Shown: positions 1 through 8,420 of the stretch, one piece after another | Layout: the number at the start of each line of letters is the position of its first letter | How positions within the stretch are numbered: position 1 is the first letter of the stretch | Source: Shimwellia pseudoproteus | GTDB taxonomy: Bacteria > Pseudomonadota > Gammaproteobacteria > Enterobacterales > Enterobacteriaceae | Direction: 5' to 3' | Length of the DNA stretch: 64,000 nt | NCBI RefSeq assembly: GCF_016415625.1 | Contig: NZ_WBXP01000008.1 | Span: 1 to 64,000 of the forward strand | Made by a program: the position numbers and the translations under genes | Notes under the pieces: generated by a model | The model's database searches: none | What the model was told of the DNA's origin: nothing | Seen by the model: only the letters and a program-made list of their open reading frames with translations

Positions 1-101
1 TTTGAACTTTTGCTTTGTCACAGGATGTCGCTACAGGGTCAGGAGTGTGGTGATCTGATCCTAATTTCGGCTAAAAGTTCGATTTATTCAACAAAGCCCA
101 G

Positions 102-120
102 AAAAACTGCTCAGCAGTTT
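102..120 (-). terminator. Possible terminator of the hprR-hprS-alkB operon
   Basis: Read on the minus strand this is a 7-bp stem AAACTGC / GCAGTTT with a 3-base loop, running into a stretch of T. It lies about 40 bases past the alkB stop codon. The stem is AT-rich and short, so strength is uncertain. I recognise no gene in the remaining first 158 bases. Confidence 0.45.
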
Positions 121-158
121 AATGGCCTGAAGCACAGCAGCAAGAATAATTATTATTT

Positions 159-809
159 TTATTCGTACTTTCCGCTGCGGCGGAACGTCAGGTTATAACG
201 CAGCGCCCCAACCAGCGGATGATTGCCTGCTTTAACGGGCTGAATACCGTGGTAATTCAGCCGGGCCTCCCCGCCCCACACCACCACATCGCCGTGCTCC
301 AGCAGGACAGGATGCAGCGGCGCACTGCGCGTTAGCCCGCCAAACAAAAAGCGGGCCGGCAGCCCGAGGGATACCGACACAATCGGTGCCGCCTGCTCCT
401 GCTCGTCTTTATCCTGGTGCAGGGCCATTTTCGCTCCCGGCACATAGCGGTTAATCAGGCAACTGTCCGGCATAAACTGGGCAAACCCCGCCATTGCTGC
501 CGCCTGCTGGCTAAGCAGGTAAAATTCGGGCGGCATCGGCGGCCAGGGGTGCTGGCTGAGCGGGTCCCGGGCCTGGTAGCGGTAACCCTGGCGATCGGTT
601 ATCCACCCTTGCTGGCCACAACTGGTCATCGCCACTGACATGGTGAAGCCGCCGGGGGTCATCATCTGGCGGAACGGCGACTGGGCCGCCACGGCCTCAA
701 TCCCCGCCAGTAACGTTGCGGCCTGGTCCCGGGCAAACCGCCGTAAAACCACGGCCCCGGGGACGATAGCCTCTACCCAGGGGGCTTCGTCACTGAATAA
801 ATCGAGCAT
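159..809 (-). CDS. alkB: AlkB, Fe(II)/2-oxoglutarate-dependent DNA/RNA demethylase
   Basis: AlkB oxidatively removes methyl groups from 1-methyladenine and 3-methylcytosine in DNA and RNA, restoring the base without excision. The protein is 216 residues, the same length as E. coli AlkB. It keeps the iron ligands H131, D133 and H187 and the 2-oxoglutarate-binding RxNxTFR motif (R204-R210) at E. coli numbering. The ATG is preceded by a strong GGAGGT. The gene starts 37 bases before the hprS stop codon, so translation is probably coupled to the histidine kinase. In E. coli alkB is the second gene of the ada operon; here it has left ada and sits behind hprRS, which would place it under redox/copper sensing rather than Ada control. 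That regulatory consequence is inference. Confidence 0.96.
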   Translation of the reverse strand: MLDLFSDEAPWVEAIVPGAVVLRRFARDQAATLLAGIEAVAAQSPFRQMMTPGGFTMSVAMTSCGQQGWITDRQGYRYQARDPLSQHPWPPMPPEFYLLSQQAAAMAGFAQFMPDSCLINRYVPGAKMALHQDKDEQEQAAPIVSVSLGLPARFLFGGLTRSAPLHPVLLEHGDVVVWGGEARLNYHGIQPVKAGNHPLVGALRYNLTFRRSGKYE

Positions 810-2173
810 GGCACCTCCGATGATGGCGGGTGAAAACGGATAAAAAAAACATTATTGCCCTGGCGGTGATAATAACCCGCACTGCCGCCGTGTAACCGCG
901 CAATGGCGCTGACCAGGGAGAGCCCTAACCCGGTTCCCGGGGTATGCCGGGCGTCATCAGCACACCAGAAGCGGCGAAACAACAGCCCGGTATCCGCCAG
1001 AGGGGCCCCCTGGTTTGCCACCTCAATGGTCACACTGGAGGGCTGGTGTTGCGCCGTTATCCGTACCACAGATCCTGGCGGGGCGTGGCGGATGGCATTG
1101 GTCAATAAATTAGTTACCGCCCGCTGTAACAGCAGCTTATCCACATGCAGCACCCTGTCCAGTACGCCGTCCAGCGCCAGGGTAAGCGGCTTTTCTTCCG
1201 CCAGCGGAGCTAAAAAGTCACAGACATCCTCCAGCACTTGCCCTGCTCTCAGCGGCTGGCAGTGCAGCACCACATTTTGATTATCTGCCCGGGCGAGGAA
1301 CAAGATATTGTCAATCAGCGTGGTGATCCCTTCCAGCTCCTCCACATTATCCTCCAGCACCCGCTGATAATGTGCCGCGGTTCTCACCTGGGTAAGCGTC
1401 ACCTGGTTCTGCCCGAGCAAAATACTCAGCGGGGTCCGCAGCTCATGGGCTAAATCATCGGAAAATTGGGTTAGCCGGGAAAAATCCCCCGCCAGCCGGG
1501 CACGCATCGTATTAAGTGCCTTCCCCAGAGGCAGCAGTTCCCGGGGCATGGCGGACACCGGTAGCGGGTGCCCTAACTGGCCGGAGCGGGTGTTTTCCGT
1601 CATCCGGCTTAATACCCGGATAGCCCGCAGCCCCCGGCGGATCAGCAGTGGGCTAATGACCAGGCACAGCATTATCGCCACCGCACACACCACCAGGCTT
1701 AACTGGCGGTAATCCGCCAGCATCTCCCCCCGGGAGCGGGCCACTCTCGCCACAGTCAGCACCAGCGGTGCCGCCTCCGCCTGGCTGGCAATGCGCAGCA
1801 GGCTAATATCGGCGCCGTCACCGCTGACCAGGTGGCGGACCACGCCAGAATCCGCTGCCAGCCGGGAAAAGTGCGCCGGTAGCGCAACCCCGGTACGGTT
1901 CATCACAATAATCTCCCCCCTCAGGGGCTGGATAACCAGGATGTCCTGACGGGTGTCCATCATCCGGTTAAAATAACGCGGCAACGTTTGCGGCGGTGCG
2001 CCGTCGAGCAATAACTGGTGGATCTGCTCCGCCCGGTTGATCAGGGTCTGCTCATCGCGGCGGACTAGCTCCTGCTGTAAGCCACGGTAGAGTGTCACCA
2101 CCACCCCACTGCAGGCGGGGGTGGTCAGCAGCACCATGCTCAGGGTTAACCGCTGGACCAGTGACAGTGTCAT
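773..2173 (-). CDS. hprS: HprS-type sensor histidine kinase (YedV/CusS family)
   Basis: Inner-membrane sensor kinase of 466 residues. There is a first membrane segment at about residues 8-30, a periplasmic sensor domain, a second membrane segment at about 158-178, a HAMP linker, a DHp helix with the phosphoacceptor H243 in HELRTP, and a HATPase domain with an N-box (NAIRHAP) and a GLGLSL G-box. The family responds to H2O2/HOCl and, by crosstalk, copper. The ATG overlaps the end of hprR by 4 bases. Identification as HprS rests on the neighbours: the hprR-hprS pair divergent from hiuH is the E. coli yedWV/yedX arrangement. The C-terminal ~12 residues extend into alkB and look non-conserved. Confidence 0.88.
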   Translation of the reverse strand: MTLSLVQRLTLSMVLLTTPACSGVVVTLYRGLQQELVRRDEQTLINRAEQIHQLLLDGAPPQTLPRYFNRMMDTRQDILVIQPLRGEIIVMNRTGVALPAHFSRLAADSGVVRHLVSGDGADISLLRIASQAEAAPLVLTVARVARSRGEMLADYRQLSLVVCAVAIMLCLVISPLLIRRGLRAIRVLSRMTENTRSGQLGHPLPVSAMPRELLPLGKALNTMRARLAGDFSRLTQFSDDLAHELRTPLSILLGQNQVTLTQVRTAAHYQRVLEDNVEELEGITTLIDNILFLARADNQNVVLHCQPLRAGQVLEDVCDFLAPLAEEKPLTLALDGVLDRVLHVDKLLLQRAVTNLLTNAIRHAPPGSVVRITAQHQPSSVTIEVANQGAPLADTGLLFRRFWCADDARHTPGTGLGLSLVSAIARLHGGSAGYYHRQGNNVFFIRFHPPSSEVPCSIYSVTKPPG

Positions 2174-2847
2174 GACGCTGCCGCCCGGGTGACCAGCCGG
2201 TACCCCATCCCCCGTACTGTGGTGATCAATTTCACCTGAAAAGGATCATCGACCTTGCGCCGCAAACGGCGGATCGCCACATCCACGGTATTGGTTTCAC
2301 TGTCAAAATTGATTCCCCACACCTCGCTGGCGATCAAGGTCCGCGGCACTATCTCATTCGCCCGGCAGGCCAGCAGCCACAGTAGCGCAAACTCCCGGCG
2401 GGTAAGCGGTATCGGCATGCCCTGGCGTGATACGGTCTGGCGTACCGAATCCAGCGCGAGATCGTCCAGGGTAATCTGCGATCCGGCTTCAGGATGCTGG
2501 CGCAGTTGGTTGCGCACCCGGGCGAGTAATTCAGCAAAGGCAAACGGCTTCACCAGATAATCATTGGCCCCCAGCTCCAGCCCTCTGACCCGATCGGCAA
2601 CCGCATCCCGGGCGGTGAGACACATTACCGGCGTGGTGCGGGCAGCGCGTAATGCGCTGAGAATATGCCAGCCATCCATTCCCGGTAGCATAATATCCAG
2701 AATAATCAGGCCGTAGGCATTATCGAGGGCTAAATACAGGCCATCGCGGCCATCCATCACCACATCAACCACATATCCCGCCTCGGATAATCCCTTACGT
2801 AGCCAGTCACCGCTTTTTTTATTATCCTCGATAAGTAATATTTTCAC
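2170..2847 (-). CDS. hprR: HprR-type response regulator (YedW, OmpR family)
   Basis: A 225-residue response regulator with an N-terminal receiver domain, acidic residues near the start (E7, D8), the phosphoacceptor D51 in ILDIMLPG, and a C-terminal OmpR/PhoB winged helix (about 125-220). In E. coli the protein activates its own operon and the divergent hiuH gene under H2O2 or copper stress. It is the first gene of the hprR-hprS-alkB transcription unit. A palindrome resembling the HprR/CusR box lies 51 bases upstream of its start. CusR is the closest paralog, but no cus efflux genes are present and hiuH is divergent, so HprR is the better name. Confidence 0.88.
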   Translation of the reverse strand: MKILLIEDNKKSGDWLRKGLSEAGYVVDVVMDGRDGLYLALDNAYGLIILDIMLPGMDGWHILSALRAARTTPVMCLTARDAVADRVRGLELGANDYLVKPFAFAELLARVRNQLRQHPEAGSQITLDDLALDSVRQTVSRQGMPIPLTRREFALLWLLACRANEIVPRTLIASEVWGINFDSETNTVDVAIRRLRRKVDDPFQVKLITTVRGMGYRLVTRAAAS

Positions 2848-2897
2848 TGATATGTCGCCCTCTGAATTTAGCGTCCCACCTGAATAACGCGGCCGGA

Positions 2898-2915
2898 CAT
2901 GACAGGATTGTCATG
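2898..2915. promoter_or_regulatory. HprR/CusR-type operator between hprR and hiuH
   Basis: The sequence is a perfect inverted repeat CATGACA-GGAT-TGTCATG. The published E. coli HprR/CusR box has the same layout of two 7-base half-sites around a 4-base spacer (CATTACA, AAAT, TGTAATG). It is placed where it could serve both the hprRS-alkB operon and hiuH. Confidence 0.75.
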
Positions 2916-2977
2916 TTTTTGTCAGGTCTGCACGCAACCGAATAAGCTATAACAGCCCCGTAAACAACACAGGAGAA

Positions 2978-3397
2978 ATGAACATGACAAAAACGTTCCC
3001 GTCCTCGTTAATTGCGCTGGCAATCGCGGCACCGGCGGCGGTATTTGCCGCCGGGCAAAATACCCTCAGCGTGCATATCCTTAACCAGCAAACAGGCACC
3101 CCGGCAGCCGGTGTTGAAGTGGTACTGGAACAAAAACAAGGGGATGGCTGGAAAAAGCTCAACACCGCCACCACAGATAATGACGGCAGAATCAAGGGAT
3201 TATGGCCTGAGCAACCTGCCGCTACCGTGGGGGATTATCGGGTTATTTTTAAAACCGGTAGCTATTTCAGCGCCCAAAAACTGGACAGTTTCTTCCCTGA
3301 GATCCCGGTTGAATTTCATATCGGCAAACCGGCGGAACATTATCATGTGCCGTTATTGTTAAGCCAATACGGTTATGCCACTTATCGCGGCAGCTAA
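2978..3397 (+). CDS. hiuH: HiuH, periplasmic 5-hydroxyisourate hydrolase (transthyretin-like)
   Basis: The enzyme hydrolyses 5-hydroxyisourate, the product of urate oxidation, to OHCU. The precursor is 139 residues with an N-terminal signal peptide ending near AAPAAVFA. The mature part carries the family signature: the HILNQ start with its conserved His, [15 protein letters not shown], and the C-terminal YRGS tetrapeptide typical of hydrolase-type transthyretin-related proteins. AGGAG precedes ATG 2978; a second ATG two codons later (2984) is better spaced and could be the true start. It is divergent from hprR with a shared palindromic operator, as in E. coli (yedX). No other purine-catabolism gene is nearby. 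Confidence 0.93.
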   Translation: MNMTKTFPSSLIALAIAAPAAVFAAGQNTLSVHILNQQTGTPAAGVEVVLEQKQGDGWKKLNTATTDNDGRIKGLWPEQPAATVGDYRVIFKTGSYFSAQKLDSFFPEIPVEFHIGKPAEHYHVPLLLSQYGYATYRGS

Positions 3398-3535
3398 CCA
3401 TCATGGCGTTATTATCAGCATAATCATTTAACCCGTTACGATAATACACGCGGCCGCTGATAATAATATTCACCGGCGCGCCATAGGCTATTTTATGATT
3501 ATTATGGTGCGCGCAGTCACCTTAAGGAAATTAGC

Positions 3536-4018
3536 GTGAAATATCCCTTATCATTACTTCTGTTTTGCCTGCTGCCGGGCGTCGCCGCTGCGGTTACCCC
3601 CAGCCAGCAGCATGATATGAATATTGCCCTGGCCACGGCGCTGGCAACGGAGACCCTCAGCCAGTGCCAGCAGCTGGGTAAAAACGGGGTGGTTGCCGTA
3701 GTTGATCGCGGGGGTAACCCGGTGGTGGTTATGCGCGGTGACAATGTTGGCCCCCACAACACCCTGGCGGCCCAGCGCAAGGCTTATACCTCGCTGTCCA
3801 CCAAGACCCCCACCTTACAACTGGCTAAAAATGCCCGCGCCAATAGCGACGCCAACAACCTGAATACCGTCCAGGATCTGCTGTTGCTGGGCGGTGGCGT
3901 GCCGGTCAGCTATCAGCAACAGGTGATTGGCGCCCTCGGGGTTGCCGGTATGGGCGGCCCTGAGTTCGACGAAAAATGCGCCGTGCAGGCCATCGCAAAA
4001 GTGCTACCCACCGCCTGA
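3536..4018 (+). CDS. GlcG/HbpS-family periplasmic protein, probable heme-binding type
   Basis: A 160-residue protein with a clear signal peptide (about residues 1-19, cleavage near GVAAA) and a GlcG/HbpS (DUF336) domain: repeated Ala-rich helix, VVAVVDRGGNPVVVMRGDNVGP, a central helix of Ala/Lys residues, and GGGVPV...IGALGVAG. Family members bind heme or small ligands; the substrate here is unknown. The start is GTG 3536 with AAGGAAA eight bases upstream. It follows hiuH by 138 bases on the same strand and ends in a good terminator. E. coli has msrPQ near here instead, so this gene replaces a periplasmic redox-repair pair. Co-regulation with hiuH by HprR is possible but not shown. Confidence 0.72.
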   Translation: MKYPLSLLLFCLLPGVAAAVTPSQQHDMNIALATALATETLSQCQQLGKNGVVAVVDRGGNPVVVMRGDNVGPHNTLAAQRKAYTSLSTKTPTLQLAKNARANSDANNLNTVQDLLLLGGGVPVSYQQQVIGALGVAGMGGPEFDEKCAVQAIAKVLPTA

Positions 4019-4024
4019 CATAAA

Positions 4025-5233
4025 TTACCCGTGGTGCTTCTCTCCGGGGCAGCCTGAGTCTGCTGTTATCCCCTTTGATGCGCTGCCCCCGGCAGCGCTT
4101 TTTTCACTTACCGCCGATCCGGTCCGCCCGCAGTCCCGCGCTTCGCGATCCAGCAGCTGGCGCTTAAGCGCCTGGCCCCAGCGGTAGCCAGACAGCGCCC
4201 CGGTGGTGCGTACCACCCGGTGGCAGGGGATAACCAGCGCCAGCCGGTTTGCCGCACAGGCCCCGGCCACCGCCCGCACCGCCCTGGGGTGGCCAATTTT
4301 AGCGGCAATCTGCTGATAACTGGCTGTCTTTCCCGGGGGGATGGCCTGTAACGCCTGCCAGACCTGGCACTGGAACGCGGTCCCCTGGATATCAAGCGGT
4401 AACGGAAACGCCGGACGGCGGTTGTCCATAAAGGCCAGGATCTCATCCAGCCCGGTGATCAGCGCGCTATCCGGTGCCGCGGCCACCAGGGTCCCCCTGG
4501 GGAACTGGGCGGCCAGTTGCTGGTACAGTTTCGCTTCATCGGCCCCGGGGAAAATCGCGCATACCCCGCGCCCGGTGGTGGCCACCAGGACAGTCGCCAG
4601 TGTGGCACGGCCAAACGCGTACTCAATAATCAGCGCCTCTCCCTGCCGCTGATACTGGCGGGCCGTCATGCCGAGGGCGGCATCCGCCTGCTGGTAATAA
4701 TTACTGGCTGAACCAAACCCCGCCTGATAAATCGCCCCGGTGACGGTTTCCCCCTGTTGCAGGGCCAGGCGCAGGCGGTTAGCCCGCTGGGCCCGGTACC
4801 AGCCGTGGGGGGTTAGCCCGGTGTATTGTTTAAACAGCCGCTGGAAATGTGACGGGCTCAGGGCGCACTGGGCGGCCAGGGTCGCCACCGGGATAGGCTG
4901 TTCACTGTGGCTTAGCCGCTCACAGGCCCCGGCTATCACCCGGGCATGGCGCTGCTGGCGATCGACCCCGCCGGGGTTGCAGCGCTTACAGGGGCGAAAG
5001 CCCGCAGCCTGGGCGGCGGCGGCATCAGCAAAGAAGCGCACATTCTGGCGCTGCGGATGCCGGGCCCGGCAGGAAGGGAGGCAGAAAATGCCGGTGGTGA
5101 CAACCGCAAACACAAACTGGCCGTCTGCGTTGGGGTCCCGCTGCATGACAGCCGCCCAGCGGGCGTCCTCTGTACGGTATGCAGCGCAACCGCCTGCGGG
5201 ATAATCACGGGAAGACGAGGTCGCGTTCATCAT
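4025..5233 (-). CDS. ada: Ada, methylphosphotriester/O6-methylguanine methyltransferase and activator
   Basis: Ada repairs methyl phosphotriesters on an N-terminal zinc-bound cysteine and O6-methylguanine on a C-terminal cysteine; the N-methylated form activates the adaptive response. Visible in order: the four zinc cysteines (C51, C55, C82, C85 from this start), an AraC-type HTH (about 92-195), and the methyltransferase domain with the IPCHRVV active site (C337). The start at 5233 follows AGGAG; an in-frame ATG at 5281 lacks homology. The protein is 402 residues versus 354 in E. coli. The last 35 residues after DREARD match nothing in the family and read through the terminator of the convergent gene. 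I see no exact AAAGCGCA Ada box in the 68 bases upstream, and alkB does not follow. Confidence 0.93.
   Translation of the reverse strand: MMNATSSSRDYPAGGCAAYRTEDARWAAVMQRDPNADGQFVFAVVTTGIFCLPSCRARHPQRQNVRFFADAAAAQAAGFRPCKRCNPGGVDRQQRHARVIAGACERLSHSEQPIPVATLAAQCALSPSHFQRLFKQYTGLTPHGWYRAQRANRLRLALQQGETVTGAIYQAGFGSASNYYQQADAALGMTARQYQRQGEALIIEYAFGRATLATVLVATTGRGVCAIFPGADEAKLYQQLAAQFPRGTLVAAAPDSALITGLDEILAFMDNRRPAFPLPLDIQGTAFQCQVWQALQAIPPGKTASYQQIAAKIGHPRAVRAVAGACAANRLALVIPCHRVVRTTGALSGYRWGQALKRQLLDREARDCGRTGSAVSEKSAAGGSASKGITADSGCPGEKHHG
4080..4104 (+). terminator. Rho-independent terminator of the GlcG-like gene
   Basis: An 8-bp perfect stem GCGCTGCC / GGCAGCGC with a CCC loop is followed by six T, about 60 bases past the plus-strand stop codon. 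It lies entirely inside the C-terminal extension of the ada reading frame on the other strand. Confidence 0.85.
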
Positions 5234-5301
5234 AAGACTCCTGATAAGTTCAGCACCACAGTGCCACCAGCCCGCCCCCATTACCCCCGTAATCCTGCTT
5301 T

Positions 5302-6348
5302 TTAATTCTCTCCGGCAAGCAGGAAGGTTTTAAACTGCGGAGACATCCAGACCGAAAACCCCTCGGCGGTTTTGGTTATCATATACACCGCCAGTTGCTG
5401 CTGCTCTACCACCTGCCGGGCTTTTTCCGTGCCGAGCACCATCAAACCGGTATCCCAGGCATCCGCCTCCAGGGCTGTCGGGGCAATCACCGTGACCGAC
5501 ACCAGCTTATGCTGGATGGGCGCCCCGCTGACCGGGTCAATCACATGGGAGATCCGTCTGCCATCCAGTTCATAATAGTTGCGGTAACTGCCAGAGGTGC
5601 TGATCCCGTGGCCGTTGAGATCAACCACCGCCTGAACGGCATTTTCCCGGTCGGTCGGTTTCTGAATAGCCACCCGCCACGGGTTACCGTCACCATTGGT
5701 CCCCCGGGTCACCACCGCCCCGCCCACCGAGACCAGATAGCGGCTGATCCCCTGCTGCTCCATCAGCCGGGCCAGGTGATCCGCCGCATACCCCTCTCCT
5801 ACCGTGGAGAGATCAACATACAGGCCAGGAATGTCTTTTTGCAGCCACTGCTGGCCGGCTTTATTAATCACGGTTAAATGCGCCAGGCCGGTCTTCGCTT
5901 TGGCGGCGGCAATCTGGCTGGCATCCGGCGTTTTTACCGGCTGTTTATCCGGGCCAAAGCCCCATAAGTTCACCAGCGGCCCCACGGTAATATCCATCGC
6001 CCCGTGGGTTTTCTCCCCCACCCGCAGCGCCTCAGTTACGATATCGCTCATCGCTTCACTGACCGGCCACGGAGCGGTACTGGTGGACTGATTAAAACGG
6101 GACAGTGCAGAGTCCGGCTTCCAGGTGGACAGCAACTGATCGTCACCGTCCAGCTGGGATTGTATTTTGTGGCGCAGATCTTCTGCCCGGGCGCTATCGA
6201 CACCGGCCAGGCTGGCGCGCCAGTAAGTCCCCATGGTTTTACCTTCCAGCACCACCGCAGTGGTGGCCGCGGTTGAAGGGGGGTTATCGCAACCGGTCAG
6301 TATCAGTAAGCCAGCCACCAGACCGGCACGCAGCAACGTCAATTCCAT
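5302..6348 (-). CDS. apbE: ApbE, FAD:protein FMN transferase lipoprotein
   Basis: ApbE covalently attaches FMN from FAD to threonine residues of target redox proteins such as Nqr/Rnf subunits, on the periplasmic side. The 348-residue precursor has a lipoprotein signal with the lipobox LTGC (C20). Family motifs seen are GKTMGTYWRA, the STVGEGYAADHL stretch, VSVGGAVVTRG, and HVIDPVSGAPI followed by a late ADAWDTGLMVLG metal/FAD-site region. Its place between ompC and ada is the E. coli order. It starts 137 bases after the ompC stop and lies beyond the ompC terminator, so it should have its own promoter. Confidence 0.95.
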   Translation of the reverse strand: MELTLLRAGLVAGLLILTGCDNPPSTAATTAVVLEGKTMGTYWRASLAGVDSARAEDLRHKIQSQLDGDDQLLSTWKPDSALSRFNQSTSTAPWPVSEAMSDIVTEALRVGEKTHGAMDITVGPLVNLWGFGPDKQPVKTPDASQIAAAKAKTGLAHLTVINKAGQQWLQKDIPGLYVDLSTVGEGYAADHLARLMEQQGISRYLVSVGGAVVTRGTNGDGNPWRVAIQKPTDRENAVQAVVDLNGHGISTSGSYRNYYELDGRRISHVIDPVSGAPIQHKLVSVTVIAPTALEADAWDTGLMVLGTEKARQVVEQQQLAVYMITKTAEGFSVWMSPQFKTFLLAGEN

Positions 6349-6440
6349 ATTTCATCATCCTCTGAAAACAGCCGGGCAAGCATATATGAAAATCGCCAAA
6401 TGAGCCGGGGGGAGAATCAGGTTATTGAGGGAAAAGAGAT

Positions 6441-6463
6441 AAAAAAAGGGGCCCGGAGGCCCC
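6441..6463 (-). terminator. Terminator of ompC
   Basis: On the minus strand a 6-bp GC stem (GGGGCC / GGCCCC, 4-base loop) is followed by seven T, about 20 bases past the ompC stop codon. Confidence 0.85.
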
Positions 6464-6485
6464 CTGATGACGCGCGAGCGTTAGC

Positions 6486-7613
6486 TTAGAACTGGTAAAC
6501 CAGGCCCAGTGCGACGATATCATTGGTAGAGATACCGGTAGCACGGGTGAAGCTGTTTTTGTCCAGCAGGTTGATTTTGTAGTCAACGTAGGTGGACATG
6601 TTTTTGTTGAAGTAGTAGGTCGCGCCCACATCAACATATTTCAGCAGATCTTCGTTACCCCAGCCGTTACCCAGGTCTTTACCTTTGGACTGCAGGTACG
6701 CCACAGACGGACGCAGACCGAAGTCAAACTGGTACTGGGCAACCACTTCAAAGTTCTGCGCTTTATTAGCAAAACCTAAACCATGCTCATTTTCTGGGAA
6801 ACCAGGACCATCACCAGAAATACGGGTAGCGTTATAGGTCTGGGTGTACTGCGCTGCCAGATAGATGTTGTTGGCGTCATATTTCAGGCCGCCAGTATAG
6901 GTGGTCGCTTTATCACCATTACCAAACGTTGTACGGTTCTGGTCAGTAGTACGTTTGGAGCTGGCCACCGCAGCACCGGCGGAGAAACCGTCGATGATGT
7001 CATAAGTGATTGAACCGCCGAAGCCGTCGCCATTCTGTTTAGACGCGCCGCGGCCGTTGTTGGTGGAGCCTTCGCCGCTCGGGCTGCCGTTTTTACCCTG
7101 GTACTGCAGGGCAACGTTCAGGCCGTCAACCAGACCGAAGAAATCGGTCACGCGGTAGGTTGCCAGACCATTAGCACGAGACTGCAGGAAGTTGTCAGAA
7201 CCGTAAGTATCACCGCCGAATTCCGGCAGCACGTCGGTCCAGGAGGTTACGTCGTAAACCACACCGTAGTTACGACCGTAGTCAAAGGAGCCCGCATCAC
7301 CAAATTTCAGACCGGCAAACGCCAGACGGGTCCAGGATTGGTCGCCAGAGCTTTCAGTGTTGTTTGCCTGAACGTTGTATTCCCACTGGCCATAACCCGT
7401 CAGCTGATCGCTGATCTGGGTTTCCCCTTTGAAACCAAAGCGCATGTAAGTCTGATCGCCGTCATCGCCATCATTTTTGGAGAAGTAATGCAGGCCATCA
7501 ACTTTACCGTACAGATCTAATTTATTTCCATCTTTATTATAGATTTCCGCCGCATGTGCGGTGCCAGCAACCAGCAGAGCCGGAACCAACAGGGACAGTA
7601 CTTTAACTTTCAT
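6486..7613 (-). CDS. ompC: OmpC, outer-membrane trimeric porin
   Basis: General diffusion porin of 375 residues. It has a 21-residue signal peptide ending GTAHA before [16 protein letters not shown], 16 predicted beta-strands with the [23 protein letters not shown]-type loop-3 region, and the terminal Phe (VYQF) needed for Bam-mediated assembly. The start at 7613 is chosen because the signal peptide begins there and AGAGGG lies just upstream; an ATG at 7652 adds 13 unrelated residues. A micF gene diverges from its promoter, which separates ompC from ompF and phoE-type porins. Expression is expected to follow EnvZ/OmpR through boxes upstream. Confidence 0.95.
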   Translation of the reverse strand: MKVKVLSLLVPALLVAGTAHAAEIYNKDGNKLDLYGKVDGLHYFSKNDGDDGDQTYMRFGFKGETQISDQLTGYGQWEYNVQANNTESSGDQSWTRLAFAGLKFGDAGSFDYGRNYGVVYDVTSWTDVLPEFGGDTYGSDNFLQSRANGLATYRVTDFFGLVDGLNVALQYQGKNGSPSGEGSTNNGRGASKQNGDGFGGSITYDIIDGFSAGAAVASSKRTTDQNRTTFGNGDKATTYTGGLKYDANNIYLAAQYTQTYNATRISGDGPGFPENEHGLGFANKAQNFEVVAQYQFDFGLRPSVAYLQSKGKDLGNGWGNEDLLKYVDVGATYYFNKNMSTYVDYKINLLDKNSFTRATGISTNDIVALGLVYQF

Positions 7614-7941
7614 GTTATACCCTCTGTTATATGCCTTTTTTATATATGCCACTGCGTACTGGTTACACCCTATAACCAGTCGGCAGATTTATTGTGTAAA
7701 ACAACGTCAGAATAATCCAACGGGAATATGATACTAAAACTTTTTAGTTGTTACATACACCGCCGTATATGTAACAAAATGTATATTTCAGGGAACTTTT
7801 AGGCGCACGCTTTGCCAACTATAAAAGCACCAACAGTCAAGTGAATATTTTTATTTGCGTATTTTCAGTAAGTTAACAAAAAACAAGCGCTGCGCACTGA
7901 ATGGTAAAACATTGGCGATTTTTGCGACTAGAATTGCGGGC
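7614..7941. promoter_or_regulatory. ompC/micF divergent promoter region with OmpR-type sites
   Basis: No gene lies in these 328 bases. Read on the minus strand, bases 7725-7800 are closely similar to the E. coli ompC promoter as I remember it, including the AAAAGTTTTAGTATCATATT core. Two upstream segments, ACATTTTGTTACATA and GTGTATGTAACAAC, match the E. coli OmpR C-boxes in place and spacing. The remaining leader to the ompC ATG is the AT-rich 5' UTR. The micF-proximal part (7800-7941) should hold the micF promoter, but I cannot point to its -10 with certainty. Confidence 0.7.
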
Positions 7942-8033
7942 GCTATCATCATTAACTTTATTTATTACCTTCATTCAAATCTGAATGTCTGTTTACCCCT
8001 ATTTCAACCGGATGCCTGCATCCGGTTTTTTTT
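7942..8033 (+). ncRNA. micF: MicF antisense small RNA
   Basis: Hfq-dependent sRNA that base-pairs with the ompF leader and blocks its translation. The 5' part (GCTATCATCATTAACTTTAT onward) is nearly identical to E. coli micF, and the 3' end is the expected terminator: CCGGATG / CATCCGG hairpin and eight T. The length of about 92 nt matches E. coli (93 nt). It diverges from ompC as in E. coli, where OmpR, SoxS, MarA and Rob control it. Confidence 0.95.
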
Positions 8034-8420
8034 ACTCTCTTTTACAAAAACTGAATAACTACTGCCACTTAGCGCCATTAGCGGCGGTGACGCTGGCTAT
8101 TTCATCGCTTCGCTGTCGCCACTACCGGTATTATTAACTTGCCGATAATACAATCAAATTTCCCGGATATTACCGTTAGGTTACGATTATTGCCGACATA
8201 TAAGGAAAATTTATTTTCTTATCGCAACTATTTTTATATAAGCCTGTGATCTGGGTCGAGTGATTGCGGTTATATAGGCGAGTTTTTACGCGACTGGCCC
8301 CACCAGGAGGCGGGCATCTGTGCTTTACCTTGCGGGAACGATGACGGTGGCCTCATTTCCCGGTATGCTTAGCGGGCCACAGCCACTCCAGGACCGCCAT
8401 TTACAGGTTATATAGCCACC
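8034..8420 (+). promoter_or_regulatory. Non-coding region upstream of rcsD
   Basis: These 387 bases between micF and rcsD contain no supported gene. An AT-rich stretch at about 8200-8245 with a TATATAAG at 8235 is a plausible rcsD promoter -10 region. I see no other structure. Confidence 0.35.

Noticed and set aside
16-150. Possible attachment site or sRNA at the left edge
   Set aside because: Only a short AT-rich inverted repeat is present, better explained as the alkB-operon terminator; no tRNA end or repeat partner is visible.
10-198. A 62-codon plus-strand frame at the window start
   Set aside because: No ribosome-binding site, biased low-complexity C terminus, and it overlaps the probable terminator and end of the alkB operon.
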